64,000 bases of DNA from Flavobacterium sp. N502540. Its GTDB lineage: Bacteria; Bacteroidota; Bacteroidia; Flavobacteriales; Flavobacteriaceae. A model generated the notes under the pieces. It saw only the letters and a list, made by a program, of their open reading frames with translations. It ran no database searches and was not told the origin of the DNA. Location: contig NZ_CP110012.1 of assembly GCF_025947365.1 (NCBI RefSeq), positions 5,270,001 through 5,334,000 on the forward strand. The letters run 5' to 3'. Of the stretch, positions 18,545 to 27,567 are shown piece by piece. The translations under genes were made by a program, and so were the position numbers. Numbering within the stretch: position 1 is the first letter of the stretch; each line of letters starts with the position of its first letter.

Positions 18545-20569
18545 TCAAGCCAGCTCCTTAATATTAAACCGGACTTCAATTTTGGTGCCTTTTCCAATTT
18601 GTGATTCAATACTAAACTTACCTTTTAGCGAACTGGTTCTTTCTTTCATATTGTTTAAACCTATGCCTTCTTTTTTAGTTTTCGTATCAAACCCCTGACC
18701 ATTGTCAGTAATTGACATTTTTAGGACACTATTAGCCTCAAACCTGATTTTAATTTCACATTTTGTGGCATTAGCATATTTATTAACATTTAATATCGCT
18801 TCCTGAATGATGCGGTATAAATTTATTTTGTAAATGTTCTGAATAGCCGACCATTCAAAATTTTCGTCGGTTGTATAAATAAACTGAGTGGCACTGATAT
18901 CCTTTTGACATTCGATTAAACTCAACAGTAAAACATTAAAATCATTACCATCTAAAAAAGAGCTGTGGCTTAGATCATGTGATACCATTCTAACCTCGTT
19001 TTCTATATTTTGCAGTTCAAAAATATACTCTTTTCTTTTTTCGATTATTTCCGCTTCAACTTTAGAATTAAAAAAGCCCAGATTCATTCGGACTCCATAA
19101 ATTCTATTCATTATTCCGTCATGAAGTTCCTTTGCAATTTTAGATTTTTCATTATCTCTTGCACTGTTTATTTTTTCATGCTGTTCCATCAGCAGTAAAT
19201 AGACTTCCTCATTTGCAGACTTTTGTTTTTTAAGGAACTGCAATTCTTTATTTTTATACTTGGAATATCTTAAAATAACAATAATCAGCAATAGAAAAAT
19301 CGATGCAAATGAGAGGATTAAAATATAGAAATTTTTCTTCGTCAAAATCTTATTTTCATCTTCAATTCTGGAAGTTTCGTACTCAATTCTTGCATATTTA
19401 TTGTGTGCATTTTTTTGAACAATATTGATACTATCACTCAAATTAATGTACTCGTTTGCATAATAGAGACTATTTTTCTTATCCAGAGTAGAAAGCAGCT
19501 TTAATGAAGTTAAAATTTCATTACTGTTCTTAATTCGCGTGGCTAACAAATTGGCTTCTTTTAAAACTTCGATTGCTTTAGCCGTATCTTTTTGTGTGAG
19601 GAAATACTCTCCAATGCGGATCTTTTTATATAGAATATCTGCTTCATCTCCTTTATTTTTCAAAATCTCTAATGATTTGGAAAACATTTCATAAACATTG
19701 TCATATTCACCAATTTTCATTTTAGAATAGGCCAGATTACTCAGGACATTAGCATACAATCGGGGCCAATTTTTTTCTAAATCACTGGAAAGTAAACCTT
19801 CCAGCTTTGCTATAGACTTTAAATATTCCCCTTTTAAATCATACAGATTACAGATATTAATCGTAGCCGTTACATTGTAATTGGTTATTTCGTCCTTGTC
19901 AATATGATTCAGCTTGATCTTTTCCAGATTATTCAAAGCCATACGGTGGTACCACAATGCTTTATCATAATTGACCAGCTTTTCAAGACAATTCCCCATT
20001 AAAGCATTGCAGCAATAGAGTAACTGCTGATCTTTAGATTCTTTTAAATACTGTAAGGCTTTAGAGATTTCAACTTCGCATTCGATATAATTTCCATCAT
20101 AAAACAAAACGTAAGCTTTGTTAAATAACATTCGTGCCGTATTATCGTAATCTGATAATGTAGAATATACTTTTTCGGCTTGCAGGTAATAAAAATAAGC
20201 GCTGTCCTTTTTTAGATTCCCATAGCTGTCGCCAATATAATAAAATGCTTTGGCCATTCCTTCTTTGTCGTCAACCTCTTTAGATAATCTCAAAGCCTCT
20301 AAACTGGCTGCCAAAGATTTTTTGGGATTTTTATTGTAATAGTATTCTGTGGACAGCTTAAAATGAAGATTTCTGGTAACAGAATCATTATTCTGATCCT
20401 TTAACAAATTAAATATAGAGTCTAAATATTTCTCTTTCTCCTTCCCTTTTAAATACTTATCATCCACTGAAATAGTAATTTTATCATTAGCATTCGCGAA
20501 TTCATTTTTCCTGCAGGAAAAAAAAGTCAACACAAGTAATAAACAAACTATTTTAAAAGGTGTCGTCAA
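18545..20569 (-). CDS. TPR-containing sensor histidine kinase, HisKA_3 type
   Basis: 674 aa. The only start preceding the signal sequence is a TTG at 20567-20569; the next Met is about residue 111. The N-terminus (CLLLVLTFFSC) looks like a lipoprotein or export signal. TPR-like helical repeats fill about residues 60-390, a transmembrane helix is near 408-428 (FYILILSFASIFLLLIIVIL), and a short coiled stretch leads to the dimerisation helix with phospho-acceptor His in AKELHDGIMNRIYG (near residue 480). A HATPase_c domain follows, with the GxGLxNM-type motif GIGLNNMKER and a second G-box GKGTKIEV. This LytS/NarX-like class pairs with LuxR-type response regulators; the one at 21126-21794 is the obvious partner. 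The signal sensed is unknown. Confidence 0.92.
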   Translation of the reverse strand: MTTPFKIVCLLLVLTFFSCRKNEFANANDKITISVDDKYLKGKEKEKYLDSIFNLLKDQNNDSVTRNLHFKLSTEYYYNKNPKKSLAASLEALRLSKEVDDKEGMAKAFYYIGDSYGNLKKDSAYFYYLQAEKVYSTLSDYDNTARMLFNKAYVLFYDGNYIECEVEISKALQYLKESKDQQLLYCCNALMGNCLEKLVNYDKALWYHRMALNNLEKIKLNHIDKDEITNYNVTATINICNLYDLKGEYLKSIAKLEGLLSSDLEKNWPRLYANVLSNLAYSKMKIGEYDNVYEMFSKSLEILKNKGDEADILYKKIRIGEYFLTQKDTAKAIEVLKEANLLATRIKNSNEILTSLKLLSTLDKKNSLYYANEYINLSDSINIVQKNAHNKYARIEYETSRIEDENKILTKKNFYILILSFASIFLLLIIVILRYSKYKNKELQFLKKQKSANEEVYLLLMEQHEKINSARDNEKSKIAKELHDGIMNRIYGVRMNLGFFNSKVEAEIIEKRKEYIFELQNIENEVRMVSHDLSHSSFLDGNDFNVLLLSLIECQKDISATQFIYTTDENFEWSAIQNIYKINLYRIIQEAILNVNKYANATKCEIKIRFEANSVLKMSITDNGQGFDTKTKKEGIGLNNMKERTSSLKGKFSIESQIGKGTKIEVRFNIKELA

Positions 20570-20614
20570 AAGTTTAAGTATTATTTTACAATTTCAAATA
20601 TAGGGTTTTGAAAT

Positions 20615-20656
20615 AAAAAGACTATAAGATTTAAAAATAAATCAAATAGTCTTTTT
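20615..20656 (-). terminator. Intrinsic terminator after the small lipoprotein gene
   Basis: AAAAAGACTAT (20615-20625) pairs with ATAGTCTTTTT (20646-20656), extended inward by GATTT/AAATC. It lies 18 bp past the lipoprotein stop and has T-runs in both directions. It makes the kinase a separate transcription unit or one fed by read-through. Confidence 0.8.
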
Positions 20657-20673
20657 TATAAACACAAAAACAT

Positions 20674-20907
20674 TTAGTCTTTTCTGGTTGGTCTTGTAAT
20701 TTCGGGATCTCCCTCAGTATTTAACAAGTCTGTATTCGAATTAGTCGTTCCATTTACCATCTTATTTGTTTTTGGATCTAATTTTTCATGCAGATTTTTT
20801 GACTGACTACTTTGAGTTTTCGGAGTTTCGTAATCATCATTTGTACAAGAAAAAGTCAACAATGCAACAGCAATTAGCAATCCCGGAATAAATAACTTCG
20901 TTTTCAT
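20674..20907 (-). CDS. Small predicted lipoprotein, unknown function
   Basis: 77 aa. Signal peptide MKTKLFIPGLLIAVALLTFSC with a lipobox-like TFSC cleavage site; the mature protein is ~57 polar residues (Asn, Thr, Lys and Asp-rich) ending in PTRKD. No domain is recognised. It sits between the histidine kinase and the divergent response regulator, with a TACGG-N5-CCGTA palindrome 58-72 bp upstream of its start, so it is probably under the same control and could be an accessory or output of the system. It could also be an unrelated short lipoprotein. The call as a real gene rests on the clear signal peptide and its own terminator. Confidence 0.7.
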   Translation of the reverse strand: MKTKLFIPGLLIAVALLTFSCTNDDYETPKTQSSQSKNLHEKLDPKTNKMVNGTTNSNTDLLNTEGDPEITRPTRKD

Positions 20908-20964
20908 AAAAATAACTTTAATTGATTATTAAAACAAAAAAACATCAAACTGTGGATTAAAATG

Positions 20965-20979
20965 TACGGTAAATCCGTA
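20965..20979. promoter_or_regulatory. Palindrome TACGG-N5-CCGTA (operator 1)
   Basis: Perfect 15-bp inverted repeat TACGGTAAATCCGTA, 58-72 bp upstream of the small lipoprotein gene. A TTTG (minus strand) lies about 15 bp on the promoter-proximal side. Size and symmetry suit a dimeric LuxR/NarL-type regulator. Confidence 0.6.
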
Positions 20980-21071
20980 ATATTTCATTTAATTCATGTT
21001 AAAAATGCGACTTGTACTAATTATCAGTCATTCAACCCGTCTCTTTAGTTGTAAAACAATCAAAATTCCAT

Positions 21072-21086
21072 TACGGAAAAACCGTA
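21072..21086. promoter_or_regulatory. Palindrome TACGG-N5-CCGTA (operator 2)
   Basis: Perfect inverted repeat TACGGAAAAACCGTA. It ends 8 bp before the -7 box TACATTTG (21095-21102) of the response regulator gene, so it covers the place where a -33 element would be. Its centre is 107 bp from operator 1. Confidence 0.65.
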
Positions 21087-21094
21087 GTTTTTCT

Positions 21095-21102
21095 TACATT
21101 TG
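21095..21102 (+). promoter_or_regulatory. -7 promoter element of response regulator gene
   Basis: TACATTTG matches the Bacteroidota TAnnTTTG consensus 24 bp upstream of the ATG. No TTG/TTTG -33 box is seen; the palindrome occupies its position, as expected for a regulator-dependent promoter. Confidence 0.6.
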
Positions 21103-21125
21103 TTTCCAATAGAATTTAACAAATT

Positions 21126-21794
21126 ATGAATCTTAATATTTTGATCGTCGACGACCATCCAATGACGGTGGACAGCTATATCAATCTCTTATCTGATGGT
21201 GAGTTTCAGCAAAATTTACCAAATTTTATTAAAAGTCATAATTGTGAAGATGCTTATAACAAAATCATTCTTCATCACAAGCAAAATATTAATATCGATT
21301 TTGCTTTACTTGATATTAATCTGCCACCCTACAAACAATCCAATATTAATGACGGTATAGATTTGGCCTATTTAATCAAGGAAAAATTCCCGAATTGCAA
21401 AATAGTACTCCTTACCATGCGCAGTGAGCCTTTGACTGTCGACAAAATAATAAAAGGAATTCGACCTGAAGGTTTTATATCCAAAAGTGACATCAATTTT
21501 GAACAGTTTCCTGTAATTTGTAAAAACATTATTAATGGTGAAATATTCAGAAGCAATACTATTGTAGAATCTCAAAGGGAACTATTCAAGAAAAATATTA
21601 ATTGGGACAATCACGACAATCAAATTTTGATTCTAATCTCTGAAGGGGTAAAAACAGTAAATCTTCCCGAATATATTCCGCTTTCAATGAGTGCCATAGA
21701 AAAAAGGAAAGCCAACATAAAAGATCAGCTGTTAAAAGGAAAAGGAAGCGACAAAGATCTAATTGAAAAGGCTAAAACGCTGGGATTATTATAA
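21126..21794 (+). CDS. Response regulator, NarL/LuxR-like
   Basis: 222 aa. Receiver domain residues 1 to ~130: acidic pair in ILIVDDHP, phospho-acceptor Asp in ALLDINLP, Thr/Ser in VLLTMRSE and Lys in GFISKSD. The C-terminal ~60 residues (ILILISEGVKTVNLPEYIPLSMSAIEKRKANIKDQL) resemble a LuxR-type helix-turn-helix, with SMSAIEKRKANIK in the position of the recognition helix. The gene is divergent from the lipoprotein and kinase genes. The palindrome in its own promoter suggests autoregulation; TACGG half-sites upstream of the NRPS operon suggest that operon as a target. Partnership with the TPR kinase is inferred from position and family. Confidence 0.9.
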   Translation: MNLNILIVDDHPMTVDSYINLLSDGEFQQNLPNFIKSHNCEDAYNKIILHHKQNINIDFALLDINLPPYKQSNINDGIDLAYLIKEKFPNCKIVLLTMRSEPLTVDKIIKGIRPEGFISKSDINFEQFPVICKNIINGEIFRSNTIVESQRELFKKNINWDNHDNQILILISEGVKTVNLPEYIPLSMSAIEKRKANIKDQLLKGKGSDKDLIEKAKTLGLL

Positions 21795-21837
21795 CAAGGT
21801 CAATATACTCCTTTTTTATTTAAAGACACAAAACAAA

Positions 21838-21863
21838 GAAGGCTGCCCTTTCAGACAGCCTTC
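21838..21863. terminator. Bidirectional terminator, GAAGGCTG/CAGCCTTC
   Basis: GAAGGCTG (21838-21845) and CAGCCTTC (21856-21863) form a perfect 8-bp stem with a 10-nt loop, between the convergent response regulator and protease genes. T-rich flanks on both strands. Confidence 0.8.
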
Positions 21864-21891
21864 AATTCAATCAATTTCTATTTAAAGTCTA

Positions 21892-24800
21892 CTATTTTAT
21901 TATCTTTTTATCAGGCTGTGCCACACCATCTACTTTTACCTTCAAAAAGTAGAAACCGTTGGTAAGATTATTGCCATCTATAGTTATAGTGTCATCATTG
22001 GTGTCGTATGATTTAACAAACATGTTCTGTCCTAAACTGTTATAAATTAATACTTCTACTTTTTTTCCCGAAAATGAATCAGAACTAATGTTTATGACAT
22101 CATGAAACGGATTTGGATAAGCTTTAAAAGCTACTTTGTTTTCAAAATCAACACTGCCCAAAGTAGGAAAAGTAAAAGGATTAACTGTAGAAGGCGTTGT
22201 AATTAAAGCTTGCGGTCCTGCACTATATGCATATCGTATTACTGCAAAACTTTTTCCGTCTGTACTTACGGCTGCTTCAAAATAACCATAATAAGAGATG
22301 CCGTTTTTAACAAATGTAAATCCAATGAATCCCGTTTTTCCATTCCAGTTATTATAAGCAGGACTGCTAATCATTGCATCTCCTGACGAATTCCAGTTGT
22401 TGCTTCCTCCAATTGTCTGATTGGTTCCAATAAAACTAATTGAACTTGTTCCTGTTTCACTTACTAAACCGTTATTGGTCAAAAATTTCACGCCCTCTTC
22501 GCCATACTGCAGCTTAAATTCGGTATCGTTTCCATCTACCTCGGCAGTAATTCTAAAGGATCCTGAAGGACTCGCAGCCGAAACTACGATCGGAGTAGGT
22601 AAATCTACTTTAACAACAACATAAGCATTTGTAAAAGTAAAATCAGTAGTGAACGATTTATTTTCTAAAACTGCTGTTCCGCCGGTAATAGCCGGATCTA
22701 AAAAGGTAATTGTGGCTGTAGCTGCATTGGCTGTCTCATTAGCAATGGCTTTGCCCTGATAACTTACCTGAACCGTAGTGTTATTTACTACACTCACACT
22801 AGCAGTTAAACCCGATGGTAAGCCTGTTATAGTAAAATCCGTCCCCTGAACTAAATTACCAGAACTTTTTGTAAAAGTTCCATCATTTGTTGTCAGCTGT
22901 ACCGTTACCGTCGTTGTAAAAGTTCCGTCATTAGTTAATTTATCTTCAGCGATTACTGTTGGAGTATTAGTCATCTTAACCGTACCTAACTGGAGCGGCG
23001 TAGTGATTGAAGTCATAGGTGCCGTATTATAGGCATATTTACTGATCGTATAACTCTGACCATCAGCACTTACAACTGTTTCAAAATAACCATAATAAGA
23101 CACCCCATTCTTAGTATATTTAAAGCCTATAAAACCAGTTTTACCATCCCAAACCGTATAAGAACTGCTTCTTAGAGTAGGAACTCTTGTCCCGTTCCAA
23201 TTGCTTGCTGCACCAATTGTAACATTATATCCCAGATATGAGATATTGTTAATTCCTGATTCGCAAACCAAATCCTTATCATAATTTTCTAACTTTAAGT
23301 CATTGCCGTCAATAAATAATCCATAGCTGGTATGATCTGCCTCTGCCGTAATATTAAATGGATTCCATTTAGAACCTGTAACAGATACTGTTAAAGGAGT
23401 TGGAAGATCAACATAAATAATTTTATAAGCGTTCTTAAAGATAAACTTAGTTGTAAAATTATCACTATCCAAAATAGCGGCTCCTCCGGTAATTGCAGGA
23501 TTCAGGAAAGTAACAGTCGCCGTGGCTGTATTTGAAGCTTCATTGGCCGTGGCTTTACCCGTATAACTCAACTCGGCTGTTGTACTGTTTATTAAAGTAA
23601 TTTCGGGGGTCAAACCTGCTGGCAATCCTGTAACGGTAAAATCTGTTCCAAGAACTAAATTCCCAGAGCTTTTTGTAAAAGTCCCACCGTTTGTTGTTAA
23701 CTGAATTGCGATTTTTGTTTCAAAACTGCCATCATTGGTTAAAGCATTTTCATTTATTTCATCGGGTGTAGTGGCTAAATGAACAGAAAGATCTACCGGA
23801 ATATCTTCCGTAAGTATACCTGCCAGCGGTTCTGTATTATAAGCATATTCTAATAATGTATAAGCAGTTCCCTTGGCATTTACTTTCACCTTAAACCAGC
23901 CATAACAAGGTTCATCAGCTATTGTAAATTTAAAACCAATATAACCCGTCTTCCCATCCCATGATTTATAACCCGCATTTCTTAAATTGTGTAGATTAGG
24001 ATAACTGCCTCCTTCAATAAAATTACTGTTGCCATCAATAAGTTGATTGGCTCTGATCAAACTCATGTTTAAAGAATTCCCCTCACAAACAATAGATTTT
24101 GTATAGGTTTCTAATTTAAGATCACCCTTATCCACAAAAACTCCATAATCCTGCTGATCAGCATCGGCAGTAATTCTGAAGAATTTCCAGGTATTTTCTG
24201 CATCCACGGTATAATTCAGATCTTTCACATGTACAATTGCATAAGGATCTCTGAAATTAATTTTAACAGCTGCAACAGAACTTGACAATACTGTAACCCC
24301 ACCTGTAATAGCAGGATTTAAAAATGTTACTACTACCTGAGTACTATTTTCTTTCAAATGCATCGCAGCATTTCCTGTAAAAGCCAATTGAACTTCGGTA
24401 GTACTAATTGCGGTTAGTTTGGCTGTCAAACCAGCCGGAACACCTGTGATCGTATAATCAACCCCTGGAGTTAACTGCCCTGAACTTTTGACAAAAGTTC
24501 CATTGTTCGTCGTTAGTTTAAAAGAAGAAATTTGAGAAATGCTTCCATTATTAACAGCGCTCTCCGAAAGAGAAGCCGGCGAAACACTTAACGCCACTTT
24601 ATCTGTGATTCCGGTATAAATGGTTCCGCCCGGTTGTGTATTATAAGCATATTCTACAATGCTGTATCCTGAACCGTCCGCAGCAACAACTGCTTTTAAC
24701 CAACCGTAACACTTTTCTCCATCAATGGTGTATTCGAATCCTAAATAATCCGTTTTCCCGTCCCATGCCTTATAAGAAGAGGTTCTAAGATCTAATTGGT

Positions 24801-26400
24801 TAGGATATGCTCCCGGTGCTGTAAAATTACTGCTTGCATTAATTGCCGCATTAAAGCCGAGAGCAGTAATATTATTAGTTCCTGTATTGGTTACCAGTCT
24901 TTTTCCGTAAGTTTCAACTTTTAAATGATTGGCTGCAAATCGCCAGGCACCATATTTAACATCATCTCCTTTTTCAAGCGCAAAATATTTCCAGGTAGAC
25001 GTTGGCGTAACTGTCATATCAGGTATATCAACATAGAAAATACCATAGGGATCTCTAAACTTAAAATTCCAACTCAAACCATCACAAAGCATACCACTCA
25101 CTCCACCATTTAATGCAGGAGCTAACAATGTAATTCCACCGCTGGTTGTATTACTTGCATTATGATTCGTTGCCGTTCCGCTTATAGTAACCGTAGCCTG
25201 ATTACTGCTGTTTATAACAATCGCAGCACTTAAACCAGCGGGCAAATTAGAACTAAAATCTACCCCGGAAGTTAAAGCTCCCGACGATTTCGAAAAGACG
25301 GCTCCATTTAAAGTAATTACAGCATTGCCTGTAACCGTTCCGTTATTAGCAATATCTTCTTTAAAACTTGTAACATTTGTGGTTACACTGCTTCCGGTTG
25401 AATTAACACCGGTATCGATCAAATTTTGTGCTGACCATAAAGTTTTTCTTGCAGCGTGTTGTAAAGCAGCAAGCATTCTCGCTACCTGTCCTTGTGTAAA
25501 CATCTTACTGCATCCTTGTGCAGCATTGTACCCCATATAATTCTCTATATTTACTTTGTCACCATCGCAATTCGTTCCCGGTACACAGCCCAAAGAATGT
25601 TTTCCGTCTTCTTTTGGAGTATCATCCACTTCATCAGTCCCTGTGCAGCCACCATCAAAAGTGTGAATCAAATTCAGGAAATGCCCAAACTCGTGAGTCA
25701 GTACTGAGGCAAATTCTTTATTGGTATTTTCTCCCAGATAAGCTCCGTTATAAACACATCTTGCCAATTTATTATCGGACATCCACGAATCCGGGTACCA
25801 GCAAACTCCGGAATTATTGGTAGCTCCATCAGCATACAAATCATTCTGAATGTAAACGTTCATGTACTTGTAATTGTCCCAGGCATCTGCCTGAATCTGG
25901 CTATCGTACCCACTGCCGTTACCATATCCGTCTTTTTTTCTTTCAAAAATTACACCGGTGGTACATTTTCCATTGGGATCTATCTGTGCGAGTTTAAACT
26001 CAATATTTAAGGTTCCCCTTCTTGCCTGAAAAAAGGGTTCTACGGTATTGAAGTCATCATTTAGACCCTGAAAATCCTCATTAAGATGCTTTAAGGCTAT
26101 TTGTATTTTTTCAAGAGTAACTGTTTTACCATTAAACGATGTACCATACACGTGAAAAACAACCGGTATCGTATAAGTAGTATTTACCGAACTTTTATTG
26201 GTTTTCAGCTTTTTAGCGTATTCTTTACTAAAAAAATTAAACGCTTTACTTTCTTTCAATGAACCAGGGTGGTTCTTTAATTGTAATTCATTGACCTCTT
26301 TTGTACGACAGCTGTGTGAAGGCTCGATTAGATCCTGTGCTTTTATCCCCTGCATACTCCAGAGACAACACAATACTAATAAAAGTAGTTGTTTTTTCAT
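21892..26400 (-). CDS. Secreted M43-type zinc metalloprotease with four tandem repeats and T9SS sorting domain
   Basis: 1502 aa. Signal peptide MKKQLLLLVLCCLWSMQGIKA. The metzincin domain has HEFGHFLNLIH (near residue 240) and a Met-turn-like YMGYN, as in pappalysin-like M43 proteases. Four similar ~265-residue units follow, starting near residues 353, 612, 883 and 1147. Each begins with an NDGTF..KSSGNLV.GTDFTITGLPAGL stretch and ends in WDGKTGFIGF...YYGYF....YAYNT. The last ~75 residues (YPNPFHDVINI ... GFYFLKVKVDG ... KKIIK) are a type IX secretion C-terminal sorting domain. Likely secreted or surface-anchored. Target unknown; the repeats may bind substrate or partners. Being next to the two-component system does not prove shared control: no TACGG palindrome lies upstream of it. 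Confidence 0.93.
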   Translation of the reverse strand: MKKQLLLLVLCCLWSMQGIKAQDLIEPSHSCRTKEVNELQLKNHPGSLKESKAFNFFSKEYAKKLKTNKSSVNTTYTIPVVFHVYGTSFNGKTVTLEKIQIALKHLNEDFQGLNDDFNTVEPFFQARRGTLNIEFKLAQIDPNGKCTTGVIFERKKDGYGNGSGYDSQIQADAWDNYKYMNVYIQNDLYADGATNNSGVCWYPDSWMSDNKLARCVYNGAYLGENTNKEFASVLTHEFGHFLNLIHTFDGGCTGTDEVDDTPKEDGKHSLGCVPGTNCDGDKVNIENYMGYNAAQGCSKMFTQGQVARMLAALQHAARKTLWSAQNLIDTGVNSTGSSVTTNVTSFKEDIANNGTVTGNAVITLNGAVFSKSSGALTSGVDFSSNLPAGLSAAIVINSSNQATVTISGTATNHNASNTTSGGITLLAPALNGGVSGMLCDGLSWNFKFRDPYGIFYVDIPDMTVTPTSTWKYFALEKGDDVKYGAWRFAANHLKVETYGKRLVTNTGTNNITALGFNAAINASSNFTAPGAYPNQLDLRTSSYKAWDGKTDYLGFEYTIDGEKCYGWLKAVVAADGSGYSIVEYAYNTQPGGTIYTGITDKVALSVSPASLSESAVNNGSISQISSFKLTTNNGTFVKSSGQLTPGVDYTITGVPAGLTAKLTAISTTEVQLAFTGNAAMHLKENSTQVVVTFLNPAITGGVTVLSSSVAAVKINFRDPYAIVHVKDLNYTVDAENTWKFFRITADADQQDYGVFVDKGDLKLETYTKSIVCEGNSLNMSLIRANQLIDGNSNFIEGGSYPNLHNLRNAGYKSWDGKTGYIGFKFTIADEPCYGWFKVKVNAKGTAYTLLEYAYNTEPLAGILTEDIPVDLSVHLATTPDEINENALTNDGSFETKIAIQLTTNGGTFTKSSGNLVLGTDFTVTGLPAGLTPEITLINSTTAELSYTGKATANEASNTATATVTFLNPAITGGAAILDSDNFTTKFIFKNAYKIIYVDLPTPLTVSVTGSKWNPFNITAEADHTSYGLFIDGNDLKLENYDKDLVCESGINNISYLGYNVTIGAASNWNGTRVPTLRSSSYTVWDGKTGFIGFKYTKNGVSYYGYFETVVSADGQSYTISKYAYNTAPMTSITTPLQLGTVKMTNTPTVIAEDKLTNDGTFTTTVTVQLTTNDGTFTKSSGNLVQGTDFTITGLPSGLTASVSVVNNTTVQVSYQGKAIANETANAATATITFLDPAITGGTAVLENKSFTTDFTFTNAYVVVKVDLPTPIVVSAASPSGSFRITAEVDGNDTEFKLQYGEEGVKFLTNNGLVSETGTSSISFIGTNQTIGGSNNWNSSGDAMISSPAYNNWNGKTGFIGFTFVKNGISYYGYFEAAVSTDGKSFAVIRYAYSAGPQALITTPSTVNPFTFPTLGSVDFENKVAFKAYPNPFHDVINISSDSFSGKKVEVLIYNSLGQNMFVKSYDTNDDTITIDGNNLTNGFYFLKVKVDGVAQPDKKIIK

Positions 26401-26821
26401 AATACTTGTTTTTGGTTTAGTTTTGTTAATTATTTACAACACACATAATTTAAATCTTAATTTATTACGATTTAAATCAAGATAATTCGCTTATGATATG
26501 AATTAACTTTTCAAATCTAACTTTAACCCAAATGTTATCTTTATGCTATATTAGTATGAAATGATATTATATTATTGTTTTTCAGTGCAATCCTTTATTT
26601 TAACACGACTTATCTTTATTTTTTCAAGTTTAATCTAAAAATTGAGTAGATTTTTTCAAAAAAAACTCCGGAAAAAAGTCCTTAAACGGAGTTTACAAAT
26701 TGGTTTTGAATGCTTTGTATTTTTACTTTTATAAATCCGGATTCTAATCTGATAAAATGATTCAAACACAACAATATAAAATAAGAAAATACGTTCAAAT
26801 AGTTCTAACTTTAATTACATT
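26401..26821. promoter_or_regulatory. 421-bp divergent promoter region
   Basis: Lies between the protease (minus) and thioesterase (plus) genes. A minus-strand TAGATTTG (plus 26512-26519) fits the -7 consensus for the protease, with a leader of about 110 nt. For the thioesterase only a near match, TAACTTTA, lies just upstream of the ATG. The remainder is AT-rich with no ORF. Confidence 0.4.
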
Positions 26822-27238
26822 ATGGAATATTCAAAAAATTACACTGCTGCGGATGCACACATAGACATACAAGGCATTATGGACGGTTTATACTACCCTT
26901 TTTATATGGAAGAATGCCGTCATGACTTTGTTCGGGAGGTTTTAGGTTTTGATTTTGTGCAACAGGCTCAAAATGGCGTATTTATGGTTTTATCCGAGTA
27001 CAGTATCAAATTTATACGCTCGCTAAAAAAAGACGACAATTTTGATGTTACCTGTGCGGTCTACACCGATGCTCAGGGATTACCCCGATTGCATTTCAAA
27101 CAATCGATTATAAAAAACGGAAAAACAATGGCAACGGCTGTATTTACAGGAACCTGTATTCCCGCTACCGGAGGCCGACCTTATTTACCTGAAGAATTGA
27201 AAACTAATTTTGCTGATGCACCTTCTTTACAACTATAA
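26822..27238 (+). CDS. Acyl-CoA thioesterase-like hotdog protein (4HBT/YbgC family)
   Basis: 138 aa, single hotdog domain. The segment DIQGIMDGLYYPFYMEECRHDFVREVLG matches the YbgC/4HBT pattern (D..G.....Y..Y.E..R..F), where an acidic residue and the following helix form the thioesterase site. The C-terminal half carries the expected strands (KFIRSLKKDDNFDVTCAVY; KNGKTMATAVFTGTCI). Probably hydrolyses acyl-CoA or acyl-ACP thioesters in the cytoplasm; substrate unknown. Single gene. Confidence 0.8.
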   Translation: MEYSKNYTAADAHIDIQGIMDGLYYPFYMEECRHDFVREVLGFDFVQQAQNGVFMVLSEYSIKFIRSLKKDDNFDVTCAVYTDAQGLPRLHFKQSIIKNGKTMATAVFTGTCIPATGGRPYLPEELKTNFADAPSLQL

Positions 27239-27303
27239 GTAGAGAAAAATCTCTTTCAAAAACATAATATAAATCAATTTCTCTTCTTTGGGATTAGGCT
27301 TGT

Positions 27304-27378
27304 GCCCTTTCAGGGCTAAAACAATCATTATCAATATCCCTTTCGTAGTGCTTCGCACTATGCTAGAGCTAAGGCTCT
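27304..27378. repeat. Chain of three small hairpins (dispersed repeat element)
   Basis: GCCCT-TTC-AGGGC (27304-27316), TAGTGC-TTC-GCACTA (27346-27360) and AGAGC-TAAG-GCTCT (27365-27378) follow each other in a 329-bp gap. The same design (5-8 bp stems, 2-4 nt loops) recurs at 39900-40014. No coding potential. Confidence 0.65.
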
Positions 27379-27506
27379 TTCAAAGCGATAGATGGTATTA
27401 AACAGGTTTTACAATGCTTCCTTTACCGCAAAGCTTTTTTAAATTATAAAACTCCCGGCATAGAAAAAATATCTTGCTATGATACCTAAGAGTAGTTAAA
27501 ACAAAA

Positions 27507-27545
27507 AAATCCCAAACTCCAGTTTTAAATTGGAATTTGGGATTT
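27507..27545. terminator. Bidirectional terminator, AAATCCCAAACTCCA stem
   Basis: AAATCCCAAACTCCA (27507-27521) pairs with TGGAATTTGGGATTT (27531-27545) with one mismatch, between the convergent thioesterase and SIMPL genes; A/T runs flank both sides. Confidence 0.85.
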
Positions 27546-27567
27546 GAAATTTATTCTTTTATCAGAT

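Noticed and set aside
21892..26400. Metalloprotease as a maturation enzyme of the NRPS product
   Set aside because: It has a type IX secretion sorting domain and adhesin-like repeats and no TACGG palindrome upstream; proximity alone is not enough.
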